From: a virus
Reading direction: 5' to 3' (one strand)
Virus record (IMG/VR): IMGVR_UViG_3300013126_000249
Location: 1 to 23,590 of that record
DNA: 23,590 nt
Shown here one piece after another: positions 7,989 to 13,634 of the stretch; the first letter of the stretch is position 1; each line of letters begins with the position of its first letter. Below the pieces are notes generated by a model. It searched no databases. It was not told the DNA's origin and saw nothing but the letters and a program-made list of their open reading frames with translations. The position numbers and the translations under genes were made by a program.

Positions 7989-8227
7989 TAAACTGTCTCC
8001 CCAACTGAAGGGATTTGACGATTCAACGTACGGATTTTAGAAATGGCTTTTGAAATTTGGGTTTCACAATAGTATTTCATACCTTCGGCTATACCTTCTT
8101 GTTTCATAGTATCTTGCCAGAAGATTACTTCTTTAACTAAATCATTCTTACGGATTACCTTTTTGGCATGTTCTACTGGCCATAACATTTTATTACCAGT
8201 AACCATTGTGATCATAACTTTATTCAT
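7988..8227 (-). CDS. Hypothetical protein, first gene of the ligase transcript
   Basis: This gene encodes 79 aa starting MNKVMITMVTGNKMLWPVEHAKKVIRK. AAGGAAC precedes the ATG. It is the first gene after the promoter at 8265-8293 and leads the group ending in the DNA ligase. The sequence is largely helical and basic, and the C-terminus contains KAISKIRTLNRQIPSVGE. No known motif is seen. Confidence 0.75.
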   Translation of the reverse strand: MNKVMITMVTGNKMLWPVEHAKKVIRKNDLVKEVIFWQDTMKQEGIAEGMKYYCETQISKAISKIRTLNRQIPSVGETV

Positions 8228-8270
8228 AATTTAGTTCCTTCTCATTAATTTATTTAATAAAGTCATTATA
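8225..8270 (-). repeat. Duplicated promoter-leader module, copy 2
   Basis: This is the second copy of the 46-nt segment from -10 to ATG, matching 5422-5467 with three substitutions and no gaps. It supplies the ribosome site AAGGAACTAAATT. Confidence 0.8.
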
Positions 8271-8293
8271 CCATATTATTTAATTAATGTAAA
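8265..8293 (-). promoter_or_regulatory. Early-type promoter
   Basis: The -35 TTTACA (8288-8293) is followed by TTAATTAAA, a 17-bp spacer and the extended -10 TGGTATAAT (hexamer 8265-8270). It drives the group 8227 to 5499, which includes DNA ligase. Confidence 0.8.
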
Positions 8294-8301
8294 CAACTAT
8301 T

Positions 8302-8463
8302 TTATTGATCACAATCACTAAATGCTTGAAACCATCTTTGGTGGCATGCTTTATCATCTGAATCGCAAGGACATTCGGCAATCTTGTCTGCGTATATATG
8401 TTTCTCAACTAATTTTTCTTTAGTTGGATCTATTGATGGTACTTCTTTTAATAATTCTGGCAT
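8302..8463 (-). CDS. Small Cys-containing hypothetical protein
   Basis: This gene encodes 53 aa from ATG 8463, two bases after the preceding stop. The C-terminal half carries four cysteines and a histidine (AECPCDSDDKACHQRWFQAF, then SDC). That spacing could bind a metal, though it is not a standard zinc-finger pattern. AAAGGAAT lies just upstream as a ribosome site. It is the last gene of its group and ends about 9 nt before the next promoter. No family is recognised. Confidence 0.65.
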   Translation of the reverse strand: MPELLKEVPSIDPTKEKLVEKHIYADKIAECPCDSDDKACHQRWFQAFSDCDQ

Positions 8464-8465
8464 GA

Positions 8466-8621
8466 TTATTCCTTTTGAGAATTTTGTTGTGGTTTTTGAC
8501 CAATCATGTATTTATAAAAACGACATTGCCATTCAAACCTTTTGGGTTCGTGATCAGGGTGAGCTAAGTTATCACCAAAGAATTCACATAACTCATCCCA
8601 GATCTTTTCTGCATTATCCAT
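8466..8621 (-). CDS. Small hypothetical protein
   Basis: This gene encodes 51 aa starting MDNAEKIWDELCEFFGDN. It is coupled to the exonuclease gene by TAATG. It contains HPDHEPKRFEWQCRFYKYM, rich in His and aromatics, and ends in a Gln-rich tail. A perfect TATAAATA occurs inside it (8509-8516), but it encodes the residues YKY and need not be a promoter. No family is recognised. Confidence 0.65.
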   Translation of the reverse strand: MDNAEKIWDELCEFFGDNLAHPDHEPKRFEWQCRFYKYMIGQKPQQNSQKE

Positions 8622-9055
8622 TAAATGGCTTTACCTTGCAATTTATACCATGCTTCTTTAATACCAATAGCATCTTCAAGAGCATTATGAGGTAAACTAG
8701 ACTCTACACCCATACGTCTTTGGATTTGCATTGTAATATTGTTACCAAGTTCCATCATTTCACCAGGTGCAGTAATTACTTGTTCACAGAAGTATTTGAT
8801 ATCATCTGGCCAGTCAGCAATAACTTCAATAGAATTATATTTCTTTAGATAGTTATATAGACGATGTTCAAACTGTTCTTTAGTAATAGGTTCTTTTAAT
8901 AAAATAGGAAGAACATTCTGTGTTACCCATGGATGACACTTTGATTCATCAAACTCAATAACTTCATAGAAATAGGTATCATTTTCATCAATCAATGCCA
9001 TTGAAATAAGATCACCTTGAAAACTGGTGAATTCACAATCTAAAAATAGTTTCAT
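8621..9055 (-). CDS. DEDDh-type 3'-5' exoribonuclease-like protein
   Basis: The 144-aa DnaQ-fold nuclease begins FLDCEFTSFQGDLISMALI (D6, E8 as motif I), has ADWPDD in the Exo II position (about residues 80-85), and ends with HNALEDAIGIKEAW (motif III, H and D in the HxAxxD pattern). This matches the small exoribonuclease family (Rv2179c-like) found in bacteria and phages rather than the larger DexA, which is encoded separately at 4354-4935. The likely substrate is RNA or short oligonucleotides, which is inference. The start ATG overlaps the upstream stop as ATGA. Confidence 0.85.
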   Translation of the reverse strand: MKLFLDCEFTSFQGDLISMALIDENDTYFYEVIEFDESKCHPWVTQNVLPILLKEPITKEQFEHRLYNYLKKYNSIEVIADWPDDIKYFCEQVITAPGEMMELGNNITMQIQRRMGVESSLPHNALEDAIGIKEAWYKLQGKAI

Positions 9056-9219
9056 TTATTATCCTTAACCTTTGAAGGTTTCTCTGGTCTTTCTTTACAG
9101 TAATCACAATCTTTTAGAGGACAGGTAAATTCCAACCACTCGTCACACTGTTCACAATAAAATGTGTCATATTTAGTATTATATTTAACTTCACTAAAAC
9201 AACCAGGACAAACTTTCAT
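9052..9219 (-). CDS. Small zinc-ribbon-like protein
   Basis: This gene encodes 55 aa from ATG 9219. It contains CPGC (residues 4-7) and CEQC (22-25), a classic pair of CxxC knuckles for one zinc, plus a second set of cysteines (C33, C38, C41 in TCPLKDCDYC). The rest is charged, with a Lys-rich C-terminus (KPSKVKDNK). Small zinc-ribbon proteins of phages often bind nucleic acid or RNA polymerase, but no specific partner can be named. It overlaps the exonuclease start as ATGA. Confidence 0.75.
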   Translation of the reverse strand: MKVCPGCFSEVKYNTKYDTFYCEQCDEWLEFTCPLKDCDYCKERPEKPSKVKDNK

Positions 9220-9221
9220 TT

Positions 9222-9797
9222 TTAATCCCATAATGCTCTAAAGTATTTGCCAAATAAGCGAGTACCATTAGTAATACGTGTTTCATTGGCAAAATATGAA
9301 TCTTTATCCCATTCACCTAAAAAGTATTTAGTATCATAGTCATCATCACAAATTTGTTCAAATGCCCATATCATTTCGCCGAGAACCCAATCCCAACGGC
9401 GATGGATTAAATCTTCTGAATCTTCAATAATTCGATGAGTATTGTTTGGGTGTTTCTTAGTTTTAGTTTTCTTATTGTATTGCAATTCTGCAGGTACATC
9501 TTCATCTTCTACATTTGGACTACCATGTTTAGTAGCTTTCAATTGCTTTAACATAGGAAGGATAATAGGAGCTAATGTTGAGTCCATTCCCCACGTATCC
9601 CATTTATCAATCTTAACATATTCAATTTTACGATTGAAAAAATTTGCAATCTTTAACCATACTTCACAAGTTTTTGTTAACCATTCTGGTGGTTCTTTTT
9701 CATGTGCGTCATAGTCTTTCTTCCAGAAGAAGAACTTTTCCTTAACTGTATAAGGACTGACCCAGTTATAACGTGGTTTATTTAGATAAATTTTCAT
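9222..9797 (-). CDS. Conserved myophage protein, unknown function
   Basis: This gene encodes 191 aa starting MKIYLNKPRYNWVSPYTVKE. It is strikingly rich in Trp and acidic residues: YVKIDKWDTWGMDSTLAPI (about residues 59-77), then MLKQLKATKHGSP, and HRRWDWVLGEMIWAFEQI (about 132-149). I recognise this pattern from a conserved protein of T4-like phages of aquatic bacteria; its function is not known to me. AGGG precedes the ATG, and the start overlaps the previous stop as ATGA. Confidence 0.85.
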   Translation of the reverse strand: MKIYLNKPRYNWVSPYTVKEKFFFWKKDYDAHEKEPPEWLTKTCEVWLKIANFFNRKIEYVKIDKWDTWGMDSTLAPIILPMLKQLKATKHGSPNVEDEDVPAELQYNKKTKTKKHPNNTHRIIEDSEDLIHRRWDWVLGEMIWAFEQICDDDYDTKYFLGEWDKDSYFANETRITNGTRLFGKYFRALWD

Positions 9798-10003
9798 GAT
9801 ATTACCCTACATTTAGATTTAGTTCCATCAAACCAACATAAATTCTTTTTAGCTTCTTTTTCTGTAGAAAATGTATCAGTTACCCATTCATAAGTATTCA
9901 TTGATGCTGGAACCCATGACCAACGGAATAACCAATGTTTCTGTTGGATAACATACATAATTTTACCATCAGGTTTAGTAACTTCTACAATACGAGCTTT
10001 CAT
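9794..10003 (-). CDS. Hypothetical protein
   Basis: This gene encodes 69 aa starting MKARIVEVTKPDGKIMYVIQQ. ATG 10003 forms TAATG with the stop of the preceding gene, so I prefer it to an open start at 10027. The pattern is a beta strand, then WLFRWSWVPAS, then STEKEAKKNLCWFDG. That resembles small beta-sheet phage proteins with an 'FxTxEEAxxxL' element. No function is known. Confidence 0.75.
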   Translation of the reverse strand: MKARIVEVTKPDGKIMYVIQQKHWLFRWSWVPASMNTYEWVTDTFSTEKEAKKNLCWFDGTKSKCRVIS

Positions 10004-10149
10004 TATAGATCTTCCCGACACATCCATCCAAGGACTAATAGATATGTAGCACGAGCATATTCATCTAACCATACACCATAGTATGCAGAATATCCAAGTA
10101 AGACTAATGATATAATTTTGCCAGCTAAATTAAAAATATTTCTAAACAT
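10003..10149 (-). CDS. Small membrane protein
   Basis: This gene encodes 48 aa from ATG 10149 with AGAGG upstream. Two hydrophobic segments (IISLVLLGYSAYYGVWL, about residues 12-28, and ATYLLVLGWM, about 34-43) suggest one or two inner-membrane helices. It sits beside another one-helix membrane protein (10151-10360), so the pair may act at the host envelope. No family is recognised. Confidence 0.65.
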   Translation of the reverse strand: MFRNIFNLAGKIISLVLLGYSAYYGVWLDEYARATYLLVLGWMCREDL

Positions 10150-10150
10150 T

Positions 10151-10360
10151 TTAATTACCTCTTTTCAGTAGTTTTTCACGACATAGTTTTCTTACTTCTT
10201 GTGGAAAGTCAGGACTAATCTCAACTAACCTACAATCATACTGTACTGATACCATTGGGTTTCTGTCTTTTAAGTCTACTAGATTTATAGTAGCAATAAT
10301 GATGAAGACACCACAAGTAAATGCAACTAACATTGCAACAAAATCTTTAATAAATCCCAT
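10151..10360 (-). CDS. Small membrane-anchored protein
   Basis: This gene encodes 69 aa with one strong N-terminal transmembrane helix (FVAMLVAFTCGVFIIIATI, about residues 7-25). A soluble tail follows with two cysteines (DCRLVEISPDF, RKLCREKLLKRGN), perhaps disulfide-bonded if it lies in the periplasm. The helix could be an uncleaved signal anchor. Translation is coupled by TAATG. No family is recognised. Confidence 0.75.
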   Translation of the reverse strand: MGFIKDFVAMLVAFTCGVFIIIATINLVDLKDRNPMVSVQYDCRLVEISPDFPQEVRKLCREKLLKRGN

Positions 10361-10698
10361 TATCTAAACATTCTATTCATTCTAATTAATTCATTTTTAT
10401 ATAAACGTGATGCTGCTGTTTGTGCAGCTTCTAAGTCGATATATCGATTACGCATAACCAATTCGCAAGTCTTTTCTTCTTGCGTATATAGTTCATATAT
10501 TCCGTCGTTAAATTTAACGATAGCGTAAATCGATTGGTCTTTATGATAACCGTACCACGTAAAGTCTGATATCGACATTCTTTTTATCCATCCAAATGCA
10601 CTTAACTCTTCTATCTCTTGGTCTGTAAATAATGGTTGCATAATAATCTCAGGACTTTCAACTGGTTTAAAGTATTGTAACATTTTTCCAAACATCAT
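10360..10698 (-). CDS. Hypothetical protein
   Basis: This gene encodes 112 aa starting MMFGKMLQYFKPVESPEI; either of the two adjacent ATGs may be used. GAAGGTGGTG lies just upstream, and the start overlaps the previous stop as ATGA. The middle alternates beta-like segments (FTWYGYHKDQSIYAIVKF, GIYELYTQEE), and the end is a basic helix (AAQTAASRLYKNELIRMNRMFR). No family is recognised. Confidence 0.75.
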   Translation of the reverse strand: MMFGKMLQYFKPVESPEIIMQPLFTDQEIEELSAFGWIKRMSISDFTWYGYHKDQSIYAIVKFNDGIYELYTQEEKTCELVMRNRYIDLEAAQTAASRLYKNELIRMNRMFR

Positions 10699-10889
10699 TC
10701 ACCACCTTCTTCAACATCAATAACTTGATGTACAACAATATACCCTTCTGAATGTCGCATATCATCTATTTCATCCTGAGCATCAATCCAGGAATGAAAT
10801 GGCCCAGACCTATATCTTAACTCACCATAAGCTTTAATAGAATCTGGGTGTGTATACTTACGAACAACATAATATAAAGGTAATTTCAT
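10695..10889 (-). CDS. Small hypothetical protein
   Basis: This gene encodes 64 aa starting MKLPLYYVVRKYTHPDSIKAY. Both ends are coupled (TAATG at its start, ATGA at its end). It has the layout of a small alpha/beta protein: a strand, a loop with RYRSGPFHSWIDAQDEIDDM, a strand (GYIVVHQVIDV), and an acidic tail. No family is recognised. Confidence 0.75.
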   Translation of the reverse strand: MKLPLYYVVRKYTHPDSIKAYGELRYRSGPFHSWIDAQDEIDDMRHSEGYIVVHQVIDVEEGGE

Positions 10890-11230
10890 TAACCTCTCCG
10901 CATTTTGGCAATATCAATAGCATCTTCTGCTTTGAAAATTGGTACTGCATTAGATTTATGTAGTTGTCCAATGCCAATCATAGAGTCACCTGTATATTGT
11001 GGTGACTCTTTTTTTACAGCGGTGCCGTAGCCACTATCCAAGCTAGGTATATGGCTAGTGCTAGAACCGTCACGAATAACCCTGACAGAAGTAGGTCGTG
11101 TAGAAATTGTCTTTTTAGTTTCTTTAACATCATATTTTTTAAGAATATCTTCCCATGAAGCTTTTAATGCACGTTGTTTGGCATTAGGTTTACGTTGTTT
11201 ACGTTTTGGAATATGTGGATGAATGATCAT
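10889..11230 (-). CDS. Conserved T4-like phage protein, unknown function
   Basis: This gene encodes 113 aa starting MIIHPHIPKRKQRKPNAKQR. I use ATG 11230, just after the preceding stop, rather than an upstream frame start at 11302 that lies within that gene. The N-terminus is strongly basic, followed by ASWEDILKKY, a Ser/Thr-rich linker, and a conserved-looking C-terminal block (SPQYTGDSMIGIGQLHKSNA, then VPIFKAEDAIDIAKMRRG). I recall this block from proteins of T4-like marine phages without known function. The basic tail could bind nucleic acid, which is inference. Confidence 0.8.
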   Translation of the reverse strand: MIIHPHIPKRKQRKPNAKQRALKASWEDILKKYDVKETKKTISTRPTSVRVIRDGSSTSHIPSLDSGYGTAVKKESPQYTGDSMIGIGQLHKSNAVPIFKAEDAIDIAKMRRG

Positions 11231-11231
11231 A

Positions 11232-11444
11232 TTACCACTCTTTCTTTCCACCAAATTGTTCATTATCATCATAACCAGCATGATATGCATCAATTTCAGC
11301 ATCTGTCATGCCAGCCATCATAACTAAATCTGATTGATGTGTATCACCTACAAAGTAATGTGGTACACGACCGCGGCCATAATAAGAATCAGCTGAACCG
11401 CGGTCCCATGGACCACCGTGACGTTTATCATATACTGTTGACAT
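11232..11444 (-). CDS. Conserved small phage protein, unknown function
   Basis: This gene encodes 70 aa starting MSTVYDKRHGGPWDRGSADS. It contains a Gly/Tyr-rich motif (DRGSADSYYGRGRVPHYF) and ends DAYHAGYDDNEQFGGKKEW. I recognise this pattern in small proteins of phages and bacteria from aquatic habitats; the function is unknown. It has a strong AAAGGAG ribosome site and is first after the promoter at 11475-11503, so it is probably made in quantity early. Confidence 0.8.
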   Translation of the reverse strand: MSTVYDKRHGGPWDRGSADSYYGRGRVPHYFVGDTHQSDLVMMAGMTDAEIDAYHAGYDDNEQFGGKKEW

Positions 11445-11474
11445 AATGTACTCCTTTTATTAATTTATAGGTAC

Positions 11475-11503
11475 ATTATATCACCTAATTTAATTAATGT
11501 AAA
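11475..11503 (-). promoter_or_regulatory. Early-type promoter
   Basis: The -35 TTTACA (11498-11503) is followed by TTAATTAAA, a 17-bp spacer and the extended -10 TGATATAAT (hexamer 11475-11480). It drives 11444 down to 8302. The transcribed start GTACCTATAAATT is shared with the promoter at 21146-21174 and contains a near late-promoter box (TATAAATT, 11462-11469). Confidence 0.8.
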
Positions 11504-11512
11504 CAACTATTT

Positions 11513-11818
11513 TTAAATTTTAAATGCCGCATCGTTAGCTTGAGCAATAACAATACCAGAACCAAAGATACGTTCAAATTCATCTTTTAGATCTTTTTGG
11601 GGATCACCAACACCTAAAATAGATGTATTATATAATGTAATTTTACCTTCAGAATATGGCATAAAAGGAGCAAACCCAACAGTCATAGTTCCATCTTCTT
11701 TAGGACGGTAAACCAAAGTTACGGGATCAGCAATAATTTTAGAAGTATCATCTTGTCCAAGAAGATCAGCAATAATTTCTTCACCACTTACAAATTTAAT
11801 TAATACAATATTAGCCAT
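11513..11818 (-). CDS. Conserved myophage protein, possibly Sm-like fold
   Basis: This gene encodes 101 aa starting MANIVLIKFVSGEEIIADLL. It has the run of short beta strands and the 'SGEEIIADLLGQDDTSKIIADP' opening that I know from a conserved family in T4-like phages of marine bacteria, followed by GFAPFMPYSEGKITLY and FERIFGSGIVIA. An Sm/LSm-like barrel is plausible from the strand pattern but is not shown. The start overlaps the preceding gene by 8 nt. Confidence 0.8.
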   Translation of the reverse strand: MANIVLIKFVSGEEIIADLLGQDDTSKIIADPVTLVYRPKEDGTMTVGFAPFMPYSEGKITLYNTSILGVGDPQKDLKDEFERIFGSGIVIAQANDAAFKI

Positions 11819-12002
11819 ATACGTCTTTCTCTACTATAAATTCAATAAAAATGTCCGCATCAAGTGCATCTTTAAAATATCGGACTTGTGTTTTTGTTTC
11901 ATCTTCCATGTGATGAGCAATAAGAAGGAATGAACCGCCAAACTCTGACAGTTTCAGAAGATAGTTACCGCGTCTTAATGTGGGAAATGAGATAATTTTC
12001 AT
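11811..12002 (-). CDS. Small hypothetical protein after the hsp20 terminator
   Basis: This gene encodes 63 aa starting MKIISFPTLRRGNYLLKLSE. ATG 12002 lies about 10 nt after a terminator-like hairpin and lacks a clear ribosome site; an alternative GTG at 12032 would read through the hairpin and overlap the hsp20 stop. The sequence ends in an acidic hydrophobic helix (ALDADIFIEFIVEKDVYG). No family is recognised. Read-through of the hairpin would be needed for expression from upstream. Confidence 0.65.
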   Translation of the reverse strand: MKIISFPTLRRGNYLLKLSEFGGSFLLIAHHMEDETKTQVRYFKDALDADIFIEFIVEKDVYG

Positions 12003-12004
12003 AA

Positions 12005-12026
12005 TATAAGAAGGGGCCAAAGCCCC
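12005..12026 (-). terminator. Intrinsic terminator after hsp20
   Basis: The minus-strand stem GGGGC / GCCCC (12026-12013) with loop TTTG is followed by a T-rich tract (TTCTTATATT). It lies just after the hsp20 stop and immediately before the start of the next small gene. Confidence 0.7.
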
Positions 12027-12031
12027 ATTCA

Positions 12032-12523
12032 CTATTCTGTTAACAGTTCTTGTTTAGGAGTAGATACAGTTGGAATAACTCCATCAATTGGAATTTTCTT
12101 AGGTAATTTATGTTCAGGGATAATACGTTCTAGTGAGATGGTTAGTACACCATTCAATACACTAGCACCCTTAACTTGAACATCTTCACCTAATCCAAAT
12201 GTACGAGTAAAATCTCTAGTTGCTAAACCTTGATGGGTATATTCAACAGTTTCATCAACTGTTTTCTTTTTACCCTTAACTGTTAGTTTATCTTGAACTA
12301 ATTCAATATCCAACTCATGGTCAGCAAAACCAGCAACAGCAATTTCGATAGCACTATGAGTGTCATCTACTTTATAGATATTGTATGGTGGATAACCTGA
12401 TGAGTTTTTGTTTGCTGCTTCAGCAATTGAATTCATTCGGTCAAGTAAATCATCATAACCAATAAAGAATTTATCGAAGTCCTTGAACCCTGGACCAAAG
12501 GTAACTCTGTTGAAATTTGTCAT
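12032..12523 (-). CDS. hsp20: Hsp20/alpha-crystallin small heat-shock protein
   Basis: The 163-aa small heat-shock chaperone starts at ATG 12523 (AAGGAG six nt upstream); an upstream ATG at 12547 lacks such a site. The N-terminal region resembles IbpA-type proteins (GFDKFF-like: FGPGFKDFDKFFIGYDDLLD). The alpha-crystallin domain runs from about residue 44 (YPPYNIYKVDDTHSAIEIAV) to the conserved 'AsxLNGVLTI' motif (GASVLNGVLTISL, about 123-135). A short C-terminal tail contains KIPID, the I-x-I/V-like anchor used in oligomer assembly. Hsp20 is frequent in T4-like phages of aquatic hosts. A perfect TATAAATA late box and a UUCG hairpin lie in the upstream region, suggesting late expression, perhaps to hold virion proteins during assembly. 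Confidence 0.92.
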   Translation of the reverse strand: MTNFNRVTFGPGFKDFDKFFIGYDDLLDRMNSIAEAANKNSSGYPPYNIYKVDDTHSAIEIAVAGFADHELDIELVQDKLTVKGKKKTVDETVEYTHQGLATRDFTRTFGLGEDVQVKGASVLNGVLTISLERIIPEHKLPKKIPIDGVIPTVSTPKQELLTE

Positions 12524-12560
12524 TTCATTCTCCTTAAAATTAAGCAAGATTAATAAATTA

Positions 12561-12580
12561 GATACCCCGAAGGCATATCC
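12561..12580 (-). promoter_or_regulatory. UUCG-capped hairpin in the hsp20 leader
   Basis: The minus strand reads GGATATGCCTTCGGGGTATC, an imperfect stem capped by a UUCG tetraloop. It lies where a transcript from the late box at 12586-12593 would begin, so it may be a 5'-end stabilising hairpin of the hsp20 mRNA. It could instead be the terminator of the tmRNA transcript. Confidence 0.5.
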
Positions 12581-12585
12581 AATTA

Positions 12586-12593
12586 TATTTATA
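12586..12593 (-). promoter_or_regulatory. T4-type late promoter box for hsp20
   Basis: This is a perfect TATAAATA on the minus strand in an intergenic region, about 65 nt upstream of the hsp20 ATG. In T4 this octamer is the only strong element of late promoters and is recognised by the gp55 sigma factor. Confidence 0.65.
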
Positions 12594-12595
12594 AA

Positions 12596-12626
12596 GCTAG
12601 GTTATTCTGTTACGAGGAAACCTAGC
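12596..12626 (-). terminator. 3' hairpin of the tmRNA, possible terminator
   Basis: An 8-bp perfect stem GCTAGGTT / AACCTAGC (12626-12619 with 12603-12596) encloses a 15-nt loop and is followed by TTTATAAATATAATT. It may be a structural hairpin of the tmRNA coding piece or a weak terminator; the following tract also forms the late box for hsp20. Confidence 0.5.
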
Positions 12627-12842
12627 AAAACCCTAAGCAGCAACTAGGCTGCTAATGCGAATACTTCATCGTTTGCGATTAGATTCAATTTAACTTTAAC
12701 GTGTTATTTCCACGATTCTCCAGTAGTCTTTTGACCTCAATCGATTCCAGTTCACCCACACTAAAGATACTTTTTCAAATACCCTTAGTGTAGATGGCGG
12801 GAATTGAACCCGCGTCTTGAACTCATACCTCTACCTTCAACG
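12600..12842 (-). ncRNA. ssrA: tmRNA (ssrA), circularly permuted two-piece form
   Basis: In transcription order the acceptor half comes first. It has a T-arm with stems GCGGG/CCCGC and loop TTCAATT (12813-12797), acceptor 3' strand CATCTAC (12796-12790) and end ACTA, with no encoded CCA. After a processed spacer comes the 5' acceptor strand GTGGGTG (12759-12753) and the D-loop-like CTGGAATCGATTGAGG. The two strands pair fully with G3-U70 present, the alanine identity element. The acceptor helix continues into the spacer for 17 continuous pairs. The tag frame (12676-12644) encodes ANDEVFALAA-stop, preceded by AATC as in bacterial tmRNAs, inside a GCAGC/GCTGC stem. A final hairpin spans 12596-12626. 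tmRNA rescues stalled ribosomes with SmpB. The 5' limit is approximate, and it overlaps the end of the homing endonuclease gene. Confidence 0.9.
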
Positions 12843-13446
12843 AATTTTTTTGTGTCTTACCCTTAACAAACCCAAACGGTATATCTAAATTCTTATCTAA
12901 CTTTATATTAGATATACCATCAGTTATCCACATAAATCTTTTACCATATTGAGAATTCTTTTCACCTTGTTGATGATTAGACTCTTTCATAGTATCTTTC
13001 ATTTTTTGAATTGCATCATCAGTTTTTGATAATCTAATAACTTTTTTATGATGTTCTGGATCATTAAATGAACCCTTTCTACCCGCTTTATTTTGCAAAC
13101 TAACTCGTTTAGCCCATGCTTCTGCAAACACTAAATCAGATTTCATTTTCTCTGAAAATGATTTTCCACCATATTGTCCTAGACCACCTATTGCTAGATT
13201 ATACGTATCATCTCTTTTAATAAAATCTATATTTACAAGTTCTTTTTCTTTATCATACATCTCATCTTCTGATAAAAACTCTTGTAATATTTCTTTCTTA
13301 AAATTGTCAATACCATATTTTTCTATAGCATCTTTAACAACTTGTCCAGAACCCATATAACCGTCATTTAGATTGCTAGTTTTATGAACTCCAATATAAA
13401 TTTTATTATTAATTAGATTAGTTATTTTATAAATGTAATAATGCAT
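12823..13446 (-). CDS. GIY-YIG homing endonuclease (Seg-like)
   Basis: The 207-aa product starts MHYYIYKITNLINNKIYIGV, the GIY-YIG signature (YIY at 4-6, YIG at 17-19). The family's glutamate follows within DKEKELVN, and then TYNLAIGGLGQYGG, typical of T4 Seg-type enzymes. The C-terminus has NUMOD-like DNA-binding repeats (QQGEKNSQYGKRFMWITDG, then DIPFGFVKGK). ATG 13446 has AGGAG 5 nt upstream; a longer frame to 13530 would translate the tmRNA fragment. The gene is inserted between a truncated tmRNA copy and a complete one, and its last codons overlap the acceptor piece of the complete copy. It has its own late promoter (13464-13471), as is common for T4 homing genes. There is no room for a group I intron, so it is a free-standing endonuclease. 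Confidence 0.9.
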   Translation of the reverse strand: MHYYIYKITNLINNKIYIGVHKTSNLNDGYMGSGQVVKDAIEKYGIDNFKKEILQEFLSEDEMYDKEKELVNIDFIKRDDTYNLAIGGLGQYGGKSFSEKMKSDLVFAEAWAKRVSLQNKAGRKGSFNDPEHHKKVIRLSKTDDAIQKMKDTMKESNHQQGEKNSQYGKRFMWITDGISNIKLDKNLDIPFGFVKGKTQKNSLKVEV

Positions 13447-13463
13447 AGTTTCTCCTATACATA

Positions 13464-13471
13464 TATTTATA
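13464..13471 (-). promoter_or_regulatory. T4-type late promoter box for the homing endonuclease
   Basis: This is a perfect TATAAATA on the minus strand, about 17 nt upstream of the endonuclease ATG and placed just after the tmRNA remnant ends. Confidence 0.7.
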
Positions 13472-13480
13472 AAAATAATA

Positions 13481-13613
13481 CTCTCACCCAATCGAAACCT
13501 GGCCATCTCCACCAAAAGCATACTACCCAATTTATCGATATGGTGCTCATTGAAGAGCTATAATATGCTTTTGGTGGAGATGGGCGGAATCGAACCGCCG
13601 TCTTGAATGCCTT
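13481..13613 (-). pseudogene. ssrA: Truncated permuted tmRNA (ssrA remnant)
   Basis: In the same permuted order there is a T-arm with stem GGCGG/CCGCC and loop TTCGATT (13599-13583), acceptor strand CATCTCC with encoded ACCA (13582-13572), a 61-nt spacer, then the matching 5' strand GGAGATG (13510-13504) and the D-loop-like CAGGTTTCGATTGGG. The RNA breaks off at about 13481, where the homing endonuclease region begins, so the pseudoknots and tag frame are missing. Position 3-70 is A-U, not the G-U needed for alanine charging. It therefore cannot be a working tmRNA alone. The T-arm and acceptor sequence differ from those of the intact copy, so it is not a recent tandem duplicate. Confidence 0.8.
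13504..13582 (-). repeat. 19-bp perfect inverted repeat in the tmRNA remnant
   Basis: The arms 13564-13582 and 13504-13522 are perfect reverse complements, separated by 41 nt. They combine the 7-bp acceptor stem with a 12-bp extension through the ACCA end and spacer. This mirrors the precursor hairpin of permuted tmRNAs, from which the spacer is cut out. Confidence 0.85.
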
Positions 13614-13634
13614 ACTTTAGAGTTTACGTCGTTC

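Noticed and set aside
8509-8516. Perfect late box TATAAATA
   Set aside because: It lies inside a small coding gene, encoding Tyr-Lys-Tyr, with the next start only about 45 nt on. Chance is as likely as a promoter, so I did not list it as a feature.
12823-13500. Group I intron carrying the homing endonuclease inside the tmRNA
   Set aside because: The endonuclease stop lies inside the acceptor piece of the intact tmRNA, and only about 35 nt separate the remnant from the ATG. There is no room for an intron core.
12823-13530. Longer start of the homing endonuclease at 13530
   Set aside because: The extra 28 residues translate the tmRNA remnant and look non-protein-like. ATG 13446 has a strong AGGAG site and begins the GIY-YIG domain.
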